From Sambucus nigra (Eukaryota; Streptophyta; Magnoliopsida; Dipsacales; Adoxaceae): a stretch of 64,000 nucleotides of DNA. Position 1 is the stretch's first letter, and each line of letters begins with the position of its first letter. The stretch is from positions 256,312,187 through 256,376,186 of the forward strand of contig OX422214.1 of assembly GCA_949130495.1 (NCBI GenBank). Direction: 5' to 3'. Of this stretch, positions 43,405-52,974 are shown piece by piece. The notes below the pieces were generated by a model, which worked only from the letters and a program-made list of their open reading frames with translations, was not told where the DNA came from and ran no database searches. The translations under genes and the position numbers were made by a program.

Positions 43405-45667
43405 ACTATTTTGTGGGTGAGCGTGGTTTTTTTTGTGGCTGATGATATGTGTCATTTTTTGGGGCGATTATGAGAACTATGTATTTTCTGTTTTTCTTTC
43501 TTTACACTGATTAAGTTGTTTTGTGGAATTATGGAATTTGAAATGATAATGTAGTTATTGGTTATCTATTGGATTTTGATGTGTGTGACCCCCCATTTTT
43601 ATAAAATCAAATGTTCACCATCAATTTATCTAGTATTTGCACTTTATCCCCTCTACTTATTGTGACTTACGAGATGATTTCTTTTAACTTAATTTATATG
43701 CAAATATTTTTATTTTTCTTTGGTGTGTATAGGGCTCACGTCGACTACCTCGGGGATCGCTCCAATTGGGGTGATTTATTTCTATCCCTCGCTTTTTCGT
43801 AGCGTCTTTAATTTCATTGAGGACAATTTGTATTTCAGTTAAGGCATATAAATTTTTTTTTATTCATCATGAGCCATATTTATATTTATTAATTAAATCT
43901 TATATATAAAAAAAATAAAAAAAATCAAAAAGTCAAAAAGTCAAAAATTGTTTTCTTTATTTCTTTTCTCTTTCGTGGGCATTTTGCCCTAATTTCCTAT
44001 GATAAATTTAATAATTGCTAATTCAATGATGCATTTTCTATTTCTTTCATGTTATTAAACTTTAGTCCTTATATTATTTAACATTGGGGATAAATGCATG
44101 AATTAAACCTTGAAAACCCATGAGTACTTGAGCATATTTTCTAAAATCATTCGGTAGGATAATTATAGCTTGGTATCTTATTGTTGCTTTGTGTACACTA
44201 AAAACCTAGCGAGCTTCGTGTTTTTCTTCATTTCAGAGTGTTTATACATTACTCTTTCTCTTTCTTGAACAACGTATCTTGTTGGCAATCTCATTTTCTT
44301 TACATTGATTTCATATTAATTGAAATATCACATGACCATGATTTTCAATGGTGTTGAGTCTCGAGAATCACATGAAGCTTTAGGAAAGGATCATAGGCCC
44401 TCTTTGTTGTTAACCCTTACGACCTTACCCTTACCCTTATACATGTCCCTAATCAACCCCGTTGAGCCCTATTATGACCTTTATTTTCGTCCCAAATCCC
44501 CTAACCAACTCCACATTGGAGTTTTACGCCATATATTTTACCTTTCTTACCTATGTTTGGAATGATATTTGGGATTGAATGATGTTGTGTAGTATGGTTG
44601 CAATTTAAGCATATAGAAAAAGAGAATAAAAGAAAAAGAGAAAGAAAAAGAAAAGAAAAGAAAAGAAAAGAAAAAGAGAAAGAAAAAGAAAAGAAAAGAA
44701 AAAATGAGGAAAAGAAAAGAAAAGAAAAAGAAAGAGAAATTTGTATATATTGTTTATAGTGATTCAATAATCCTTGTTGCTCTCTCGATTGATATATTTA
44801 ATGCTTGTTTGGAAATCATTTTCCAATTTTGAAATTTCCTGCTATTTTCCATTATCCCAAGTTTTTCATCTCCGAACATCTTTCATATCTGTAAATACAT
44901 CCTTTCATTTCATACCCCTAACCCCAAATCTACATTACAACCCAATAAATCCTATTTGATCCTAGGGTAATGTGATCAAAGGTTGAACATTAGTGATAAT
45001 ATACTTAAATGCTTTTCATATCGGTTAATATGCGATATTCTTTCATGAGATTGTATTTTTCACTTTTATATTGCGTTCTTCATCAATGACATGTGCGCGA
45101 CTTTGTTTCCTTTTACAATTACTCTTTATGCTCGCATGGCCCGTGTGTTACACCCTATTCCGAGTGCTTCTATTTGTTGAGTGTGATATCCGAAGAGGAT
45201 TGAGTGGAATCATGCTTTAATGGTTATCTGGGTTGTAGGCATTTTTACCGAATCAAAACTCTGTACACGTGCATGCACACCACTCACATTTGAGGTTTCA
45301 ATTCCATGTAGTTATTCTTCTAATGTTAATAGTTTTGGATTATTGGGCAAAACCTCTCCTTTTCTTTGTTAATAATATGTTGAAATATCTAATTGTTGTT
45401 GAGTTTGGCATATTGGTTGTTTGTCCATGCATGTTTTGAGGAAATTTGATGTTTGTGGGTTTCATCCCTGAAAACCCTCACGAGACAACACTCGTCCACT
45501 AGGGTAACCTAGCGGTTTAATGGCTTGTTGCATTCGCCAAATGCAACTGTACGCCCACTAAAGTGGCACTTTGTCTGTGTACATATTGTGTCTATACTTA
45601 CCGCTCTTTGAGGCGGGTTTTTTTTTGTTTCATAGCCAGGGACTAGAAATGTGTAAGTTAGGGGGTG
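43405..45667 (+). other. Athila 3' non-coding region
   Basis: 2.26 kb without a supportable gene. It is AT-rich, with repeated AAAAGTCAAAAAG near 43925-43950, an A/G-rich low-complexity block (44615-44738), and near 45540 the mirror-like GCAACTGTACGCCCACTAAAG stretch. It ends with the purine tract GTAAGTTAGGGGGTG (45653-45667) right before the LTR. Open frames here (for example 44320 and 44774) show no family pattern. Confidence 0.6.
44615..44738 (+). repeat. A/G-rich low-complexity tract (AAAAG repeats)
   Basis: Repeated AAAAGAAAAG and AAAGAGAAAG units. The minus-strand reading gives a Phe/Ser-rich frame that is an artefact of composition. Confidence 0.85.
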
Positions 45668-47189
45668 TGATTAGTCGCAAATATTGTATATTTTGCACCC
45701 GTTAATTATGCATGCACGCACGCTTGTGACCGTTATTTCACGTATTTAATCTCTTGTACTGTATAACCTTTGGTTTCCATATATATATGCTTTGCGAGGT
45801 TTATTTGAGCTTTTGTAGGGATTGGAGTGCTAAACGGTGCAAGTGTGCGTTATCCAGGAATGTTCAATGTTTTAGGCAACTTCAGGGGTATTTTTATCAT
45901 CTCTACATTCAAGATTTTTACCCGAGCCCATCACAGATGTTGTAGTTCTCCAAGCCAAATTCACGTAGCCCCCAACGATTTGTCAATCCGGTTCATGAGG
46001 ACCAATTTATGGTCATTTTCCCGGGGCTCCTTGTTTGTGTAGAAAAAGAGGAGAGGACCCAAGATTTTTGCAAGACCGATCGATCGGTCACTAACCAACG
46101 GTCGATCGGGGTTTCACCATTTGCCTACGAAGTGAGATAGTGTGCATTTTCCCAGACCCGCGGTCGACCGGTCCCATACAACCGGTCGACCGGTGCCTCA
46201 AATTTTGTAAAACCCCTATAATTTTGGTTTGGTTTTTACCACCCTTGTTTTGTGGTTTTCTTCCACTTAGTATATATTTTGAGTGGTTTGATTTGTTGAA
46301 GCATATCCGATCAAAATTTTGTGCAAGGAAAAATATAGAAGATATTTTGTCGCTTTTCTCTCTCTCCTAGGGCTTGACATTTTTCCTTGCCATTTTCATC
46401 TTCCACTTCATTTATTGCAAGTAAAGTTACATCTTAGTTGTATCTTGTTGACTCTTGGTATCATTTTGTGCAATTAATATTGTGGTTGTGTATTGAATGC
46501 TTGCTCTCACCATAGTTATTTCACTTGTTATTAATTTAATGGTGTGTTTTAATATGGTTAGTGTTATGAGTAGCTAATCTCCTTAGGTTGGGAGCATAAA
46601 CCCACCTTGGAGGGTTCATTTCTTGACTTGTTCAATGAATAAATCCAATAAATGGGTGTGTGGGTTAATATTGGAGTTTCATAGGATTTTATATTCTCTT
46701 ATCGTGTAAGGGTTGTATTTTAAGACTTAACTCCAACATCAATGCATTTGTCCGATAATATATCGTTACCTTCATCTTATATTGTTGGGTTGACATCCTT
46801 CATGTAGGATTGTTGATATCAATATCTTATTCCCATTTGATTATGATTTAATAGGAAGAACCCATTGAGTTGTGTACATCCGAGGTGGGGGAATGCTCCT
46901 TAACCTTTTGTTAAAGAATCTTTTCATAACCCTGTTTATAAATCTCGCTTGTTCCAGTTACTACTTTGTTTATCGTTTCATTTATCTTGGTTCGCTTTGG
47001 TTCGTTACAACACTTAAAACCTAAATCATCTTTTCTTTTATCTTTTATTCTTGTTTATTAATTTTTAACTGGAAGAATATCCTCGATACTTCATATAATT
47101 CCCTACGAAAATTGACTCTGGTCTTACCGGGATTTTATTACTCTCGTGATTAGCGTGCACTTGCGCTATACAATTTTATGAGCGAGTTA
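45668..47189 (+). repeat. Athila 3' LTR
   Basis: 1522 bases, the partner of 33690-35190. It starts TGATTAGTCGCAAATATTG and ends GAGCGAGTTA (CA mutated to TA). It contains CGGTCGACCGG palindromes near 46160-46195 and one CGATCGG block more than the 5' LTR near 46080-46110. Confidence 0.9.
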
Positions 47190-47590
47190 GTACCCACCAG
47201 GAGTCTTCTGCTAAGAGGTTCAGATCAGGGGGTTTCTATAATGGTAAGGGTGGTTTCAGGCATGGCCACAAGGGATAGCAAGGACATCAGTAGTTCCATC
47301 AAGGCCATCAGGTCCAAGGGATAGGTGGCAACGGCCAGCAGGGCCGAGGCCAACAAGGGCAGAGAGGAGGTAACTATACCGGTAGATGTTTCACTTGTGG
47401 CGGTTTGCCACAAAAGGTTTGAGTTCCACGATAAGAGGAAGTCTCCTCAGCAGTAGGGTGCTCACCAGGAGCCCCAAAGGCCGATTTTCCCAGTCAGCCT
47501 CCCAGCACCAGTGCCAGTTCCAGCTTTACCTTCCATCCCAACAACCTTGATTCAGCAGGGTCAGCTTCAGTATGGGCGTGTTTACAACAT
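47190..47590 (+). pseudogene. gag: L1 gag, C-terminal part (nucleocapsid)
   Basis: Directly after the Athila LTR the L1 gag resumes with THQESSAKRFRSGGFYNG, a Gly/Gln/His-rich stretch, and a degenerate zinc knuckle CFTCGGLPQKV (about 47390-47422) that ends in a stop. The last Cys and His positions are lost. A Pro/Val-rich linker (PAPVPVPALPSIPT) leads to protease. Several TAG stops. Confidence 0.72.
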
Positions 47591-48077
47591 CCACTAGGCA
47601 ACATCTCCACAGGCTCCACCCGCAGTCGAGGGTATGTTTTCTATCCATGGATCTATGGGGTGTATTTTATTTGACACGGGGGCCTCACACTCCTTCATAT
47701 CCACTAGATTTGAATGGGCCGTAGGGTTATTAGACATGGTTGACTGTACAGTGATTTGTGTAGACTCACCGTTGGGTAGTGGGTCAATGATTTTCTTTAT
47801 ATGTCGGGGTGTGGGTAGAGTGATTGGGAGTCTTATTTTACCTGCTTATATGCTTGTTTTAGATATGTCTGAGTACGATGCTATTATTGGGATGGATTGG
47901 ATAGTGGCATATATTCATGATTGATTGCTTTAATAGGAGCACTGTTTTCTCTATCCCTAGTCAGGAGATATTTATAGTGGCAATGCCTCATCCCGAGGGA
48001 GGATCGTCTACTCACTTTTTTTACATATAAGAGGAGACCACTACAGGAGTTATAGTTCCCTTGATTCGATTCTAGTT
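47591..48077 (+). pseudogene. pol (PR): L1 aspartic protease
   Basis: An open stretch of 96 codons from 47634: MFSIHGSMGCILFDTGASHS, then FIS, and GSLILPAYMLVLDMSEYDAI, then IGMDWIVAYIHD. DTGA and IGMDW are the diagnostic blocks of chromovirus proteases. The catalytic Asp is kept. A stop at 47922-47924 follows, and the linker to RT (47925-48077) is broken. Confidence 0.82.
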
Positions 48078-48533
48078 ATCATGAGGGTGTCGATGTATTT
48101 CAGGATATACCTGGACTACCTCCGAGTAGAAAGATAGAGTTAGTGATAGATTTGGCACCGGGCATGCGACTGATAGCTCGTGAATCATATCGTATGGTTC
48201 ATATGGAAATGAGGGAGCTATGAGACCAGATTGAGCAGCTTTTGGGATAGGGTTTCATCCTCCGGAGTACCTCACCTTGGGGTGCCCCAGTTATTTTTAT
48301 TAATAAAAGGGATGGATCCTTATGATTATGTGTTGATTATCGGCAGTTGAATAAAGTCACGATATGGAATAAGTATCGGTTACCTCGAATCGATGACTTA
48401 TTTGAACTGTTGAGAGGATCAACCTACTTCTCGAAGATAGATTTGAGATTGGGATACCATCAGTTACGTATCAGAGAGTAGGACGTGTCTAAGGCTAACT
48501 TTTTGACTAGATATGGATCCTACTAGTTTCGAG
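48078..48533 (+). pseudogene. pol (RT): L1 reverse transcriptase, truncated
   Basis: Readable through several stops: FQDIPGLPPSRKIELVIDLA, then [39 protein letters not shown] and [20 protein letters not shown]. At about 48525 it reaches TRYGSY and then breaks, before the FGLTNAP and YxDD blocks. The following bases belong to a minus-strand copia gag. The truncation removes the catalytic centre and all downstream domains. Confidence 0.8.
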
Positions 48534-49376
48534 CGTGCAAGTGTAAATCGGGCAGTGAGTGTTACCTAAAGGCGATCTTCTCGTAACATTCCTAGGTGGC
48601 ACTCTCCTAATGATCCTAGGTTACTCTCCCACAATGTTCCTAGGTGGCTCTTTCCTAACGATCCTAGGAGGCTCTCTCACACGTGTGGGAATGGGTACAA
48701 CATGTTTTTCAAAACCAATCCCACCCCTATCCTTTTTTATCTCGACAATGCCTAAAATCTTGTCAAGTTTTTCAGACCTAGACTCCAAATCAAATTTCAC
48801 CTTACTTGATTCTATCAAACTCTTCTCAAGTTCACCTATTCTTGACTCAAGTAAGAATATAGAATATTCAAATTCTAAAATCTCCCTTTTCATAGCCTCC
48901 ATCACCCCTCGAAGAACATCTCTCTCATCCTCAACGTACTCAAGTTTTTCTCTCAAAATTTTCTCATGACCCCTAAGATCTTCAACTAAAACATCATTAT
49001 TTTTTAAGGCACACTCTTGAAATTGGTCTTTCAGTTTCAAATTTTCTTTCTTTATTTTCAAAGCTTCGGCATAAAGTTCATTGAAAGACGTTTGCAAGTC
49101 ACGCTCATATACAATTCCATCCTCACTCTCATCACCCTCACTATCATCACTAATCACACGGATGGGAAACTCTCGTCTAGAGGCATAAAAAACTTCTTCT
49201 TTCGAATCACTATGGGTAAGAACATGATATGTCGATTTATTCAATTTCTTCCTTAAATAACGTGTGCCCAACACCCTCACAACTTGAACACCTCTTAGAA
49301 TCGTTTTCAACCGAAGATTTAAAACAAAGGTTCTGTGAATTTTCCAATTAGGCTCTTCAAAAGTTGACATCAAAAA
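48534..49376 (-). pseudogene. gag: Copia (SIRE-like) gag fragment, element C
   Basis: A 250-codon open frame (49373-48621), start MMSTFEEPNWKIHRTF. Then an acidic part (ISDDSEGDESEDG), a long coiled coil (FNELYAEALKIKKENLKLKD to about residue 195), and SEKLDKILGIVEIKKDRGGI then GFEK. The last is the pattern (LDKIL..Q...KGGLGY) of SIRE-type copia gag. A short Pro/Arg repeat (VREPPRIVRKEPPRNIVGE, repeated in weaker form to 48545) follows. The gag is cut off before any zinc knuckle by the junction with L1 RT. Gag of this lineage is an RNA-binding particle protein. The start codon choice is the upstream Met of two. Confidence 0.72.
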
Positions 49377-49479
49377 TCATCAAAACCACTAAAAGCCATT
49401 TTTGAGAGAAACTCGATCAAAAACTGATTTATCAACACAATTTTTGGAAAATAGGATCAAACATGATAAATTAGTGTAA

Positions 49480-49494
49480 CCCGCTCTGATACCA
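49480..49494 (-). other. Primer-binding site of element C (tRNA-iMet)
   Basis: On the minus strand TGGTATCAGAGCGGG, three bases after the LTR end. A perfect start of the plant initiator tRNA complement. Confidence 0.82.
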
Positions 49495-49497
49495 TTT

Positions 49498-49660
49498 TGT
49501 AGAATGTGCTACAGCGGAATAAATGCGACTTGAAAAAAATCAATTTTAATTGTGTGCCAACTAAAACAGTTTTAATAAAACCCAAGTTTTAGTTCATCCC
49601 TAAAACATGCATTTTGTAAAACCTTAATCCTGGTTCAACTGATCTCAATCCCCGATATAG
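49498..49660 (-). repeat. Element C LTR stub
   Basis: On the plus strand it begins TGTAGAATGTGCTACAGCGG. By position it is the end (U5) of the 5' LTR of a minus-strand copia element. Only about 160 bases remain before sequence of the Tekay-like element takes over. The boundary near 49660 is approximate. Confidence 0.55.
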
Positions 49661-50061
49661 TTACACAATAGTGTATTGGGAGGGTTCCTTATTTGAATTT
49701 CTCTTGCGAGACCTCCCCCTAATGAAATTAGCGAATGTCAGGAATTGAGAAGAGTTCAATCTTCAAAAACTTCAAAATATTATATAAACTTAGTACGTTG
49801 TAATAGGTTAAATTGTTGAGAGTTATGTCACGATTCGAGGCAAGTGGAGACGGGAAATGTTTATACGAGTTAAGCTCGGGTACAGGGTGTATGGGCACTC
49901 TGGTTAGTTAATTTAATTTTAAAGTTAAAATGATTTGCCATTAGGAGTGGGAGAGATCGGTATAGTGATCTTAAAGGTAGGAGACGTAATAACTAGTTGA
50001 GGTTCGGAGTCCTAAGCTTAACTTTAATTTTGAGGATGAAATTCTTGTAATGGGGGAAGTC
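49661..50061 (+). pseudogene. 3' internal end of a second Tekay-like element, with purine tract
   Basis: No intact frame. 49665-49830 resembles 52705-52870 of the adjacent LTR (shared GGGTTCCTTATTTG and TTGCGAGA), so it may be a displaced LTR piece. The segment ends GAGGATGAAATTCTTGTAATGGGGGAAGTC, the usual sequence just before a chromovirus 3' LTR. Integrase and chromodomain are absent. Confidence 0.5.
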
Positions 50062-50402
50062 TGTAATACCCCGTGATTTTTAGGATTGAGAATTTAATTA
50101 TTTTGGGAGAAATAAAATTTATTTAAATTGGACAATTTTAAATTTGGTAATTGAGGTTAAAAAAAAATTGAGGACGTTATAAAGTATCTCGTATGACGAT
50201 TCTGAGTGCGCGGTTGGTCCCAAATGGGTCGAGATAGTCAAAATGACATTACTCGGGTTTTATTTTGGTTTCGGATATTTTAAGTTAGTTTGACTCGAAT
50301 TGGTGTAAACGAGTCATTTAAAGTGTGTATTATCATTTAAAGTTGGGTATTTTGGAAACAAGGCTTATAAAGCCTATAGGAGATAATAATCTCATTCTTG
50401 AG

Positions 50403-50405
<3 letters not shown>

Positions 50406-50449
<44 letters not shown>
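50406..50449 (+). repeat. (GA)n microsatellite
   Basis: About 22 GA units in the LTR leader region. Confidence 0.95.
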
Positions 50450-50454
<5 letters not shown>

Positions 50455-50854
50455 CTAAAGAGAGAAAGAAAAGAGGAAAGGAAGAGAGAAATGAGGAAAA
50501 GCTTGGAGGTTCCGACCAATACGCGATTTCGAGGACGATTCAACCTCTACAAGTTTTAGGCAAGTGATTAATCTTGCTAAATAATTTACGTGTGTAATTT
50601 ATTTCATGATTTGTGGATGAAAAATTGTATTTTTGGGTTAATATGTCAAAACCTAGATATTGTGGATTTAAATCTTACATTTGATGTTTCGTATATGGGT
50701 TTGATGGTTTATAAATTGATGGGATGAGGTGTAGGATGAGTTTTGATGTTAAAAACATGTTTGGGTTGAAAAATGGTGGATTGTAGATATGATTTTTGGG
50801 TATATATTTCGTGGGTATTATGCAGAAGATGGAATTTTCAAAGTTCTGCAGGCC

Positions 50855-51035
50855 CGAATGAATTCGTCCCTTAAGCAAATAGATTCGGATTTAGACAAAA
50901 GTGATAGGTCCGTGTGACCGAATCAATTCGAACCCAAAACCGAATTGATTCGTCCTAAAACAGACTTACAAATACATTGGACCGAATCAATTCACAAGAC
51001 TGGTGAATTGATTCGCTTTTGGGACCGAATCGATT
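50855..51035 (+). repeat. Cluster of GAATCAATTC-type palindromes in the LTR
   Basis: Copies such as CGAATCAATTCG, CGAATTGATTCG, CGAATCGATTCGG and TGAATTGATTCG recur at 10-60-base spacing. Similar motifs occur twice in the L1 LTR (about 3272 and 3294). Confidence 0.8.
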
Positions 51036-51925
51036 CGGAACAGGGATGCTTTGCGACGCTTTTCTAGAGTGAGTTTTACTCCGTTTTGATTAATTTATCG
51101 ATTAGGAACCTTCTAAAATGATGTGAGAAATACGTTTTGGAGATTTATTTGGAGTTTCTCACATGATGTGATCGTGGGGACGTATCAAGCTATTTTGGGT
51201 ACTTATATATACATATGTATTGGAGTTATTGCATCAATGTAGTGGGGAATCCCATTAGGGATGGAAGTACTATTTGGAGATTAGACGTGAGTTATTATAC
51301 GATGTAAGGTTGAGGACTCGTCGAGGGTGTTGTGAAGGTATGACGTGGAATTACTATGCCGACTTTTGTGTCGAATCCTCCTAGAAATAGGATTTTATTT
51401 AGAAATTATTGAGGGACCAGTGAGAGAGGGATCGTATATCCTTAGTGACTATAAACTTCGGGATTTAACCATAATTGAGATAACGTTAAAGGCTCACATG
51501 AGTAACCGAACCGAAATCTTAGTTTGGAAGGATTTAACAGATTACCGACTAATAGTTATGTGTGTACTTATAGCCAGGATAGTTATTATATATCTATGCA
51601 CGATTAATGATAAATATTCTGATGCGTGATGGGATTATAAAATGGATTGGGATTGAGCTTGTGGATTACCGACTAGAATAAGTTGGGCTCACACTTATAG
51701 CCAAGATATATTATTGTAAAATGGTGTGCATTCAGTTCTGAGATAGTATCCGTAACGTTGATCATATTGGGAACCTATTCATATCATAGGTGAAATGGGT
51801 GAATATGTTTCAAGGGAGGGATCGTATTATAAAATGAATTGGGAAAGTATGCGTTATAGCATCGGTTAGTATAATGAGAATTATATATACATATAGCCGA
51901 ATTCATTACATTTATACATACGGAT

Positions 51926-51929
<4 letters not shown>

Positions 51930-51990
<61 letters not shown>
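51930..51990 (+). repeat. (AT)n microsatellite
   Basis: About 30 AT units, followed by a run of seven G. Confidence 0.95.
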
Positions 51991-51992
<2 letters not shown>

Positions 51993-52930
51993 GGGGGCAT
52001 GAATGTAAATACCTTGTGTGATGGTTTGTATATACGACATAATTGCATATATATTTAGTGTGAATGATATATACTTATTGTGTGAGAATACCCTCCAGTG
52101 CTATCATGGGAAGTGGCGCAATGTCGATGAAGCCCCTGGCTTGAGGAGCAGGGAGCGTATAGTCCCCGGATTATAGTCGTCCATTATTTATTGTGAGATC
52201 TTATTCTAGGTGAGAAGTCTTGGGTATGATTCGTTCTCACTTTCAAATTCAGAACTATTGTCGCTTCCCACGCGTTGTGTTTTGATTTTATTACCAGGGC
52301 GGTGTGATAATAGTCCGGTGGATGGTAACCCGGGATAAAATGAGTAATTCCTGGAAGATGATAGCATTGTGAAGTATATTTTTATATCCTATAAGTGAAT
52401 ATGTTCTGGATATTTTAAGTACATGTTATGTGAGTTACGTGTACATGTTCAATGAGGTCGAACGATTGTGTTTTATAACTAAGATAATGTTATATGTCCT
52501 ATAAGTAATGTGATTTGGGTATTTTAAGTACACGTTCGGTGTGTTAACTGTACATGCTTATTAATTATAATAATGTTATATATACCCTAAGGGTTTTGTG
52601 CGATATCTTATTTATGAACTTAGGGATAGTAGTTCATAATAAGTAGTGGAAAGTACATGTGTTGTGTGCTGAGGGAATAATTGATCTCGACGATCAACAT
52701 TGCCAAGTAGTAGTATATCGGGGGGGTTCCTTATTTGGATTTTGCTTTGCGAGATGCCCCACGCACGAAACGTCTCACAGTGTTGGGAGTGAGGAGAAGT
52801 TTAGTTCTTGGTACTAGGTTTATGCGTTATGGTGAGAGCATTACTTTATAGGTATATAAAGTTAATGTGTGATTATTCTAATGCTAATAACTTGTTAAAG
52901 TCAATAAGTAGAGATTGAGGAATTCCAGTA

Positions 52931-52931
<1 letters not shown>

Positions 52932-52973
<42 letters not shown>
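52932..52973 (+). repeat. (AT)n microsatellite
   Basis: About 20 AT units in the LTR. Confidence 0.95.

Positions 52974-52974
<1 letters not shown>

Larger units (their letters stand above)
33690..47189 (+). mobile_element. Athila-lineage Ty3/gypsy element, 13.5 kb
   Basis: LTRs of 1501 and 1522 bases, a TGGCGTCGTTTCC primer site, an Athila-type gag with a complete CCHC knuckle, and protease-RT-RNase H-integrase in the plus direction. A further ORF in the env position and a 2.2-kb non-coding 3' region follow. The first 210 bases of the LTRs differ at about 15 positions by eye. Pol has stops, frameshifts and a lost protease Asp, so the copy is inactive. It sits inside the L1 gag. Confidence 0.9.
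2153..48533 (+). mobile_element. L1: Tekay/Del-like Ty3/gypsy chromovirus, oldest host of the nest (truncated)
   Basis: The element has a 5' LTR of about 2930 bases in two pieces, a tRNA-iMet-type primer site, gag, a DTGA protease and part of an RT, all on the plus strand. It is interrupted by L2 (3820-31403) inside the LTR and by an Athila element (33690-47189) inside gag. Sequence ends abruptly in the RT palm near 48533, so RNase H, integrase, chromodomain and 3' LTR are missing. Terminal bases CGTAACACC...GGTGTCACA form the inverted ends usual for plant chromovirus LTRs, with the first T mutated to C. The later 3' LTR at 50062-53818 is the same style but too different in sequence to be its partner. 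Lineage is inferred from LTR ends, primer site and protease motif; CRM or Reina are less likely because the LTR is so long. Confidence 0.7.

Noticed and set aside
44501..44767. Phe/Ser/Leu-rich minus-strand frame that looks like a membrane protein
   Set aside because: It is the reverse reading of an AAAAG low-complexity tract.
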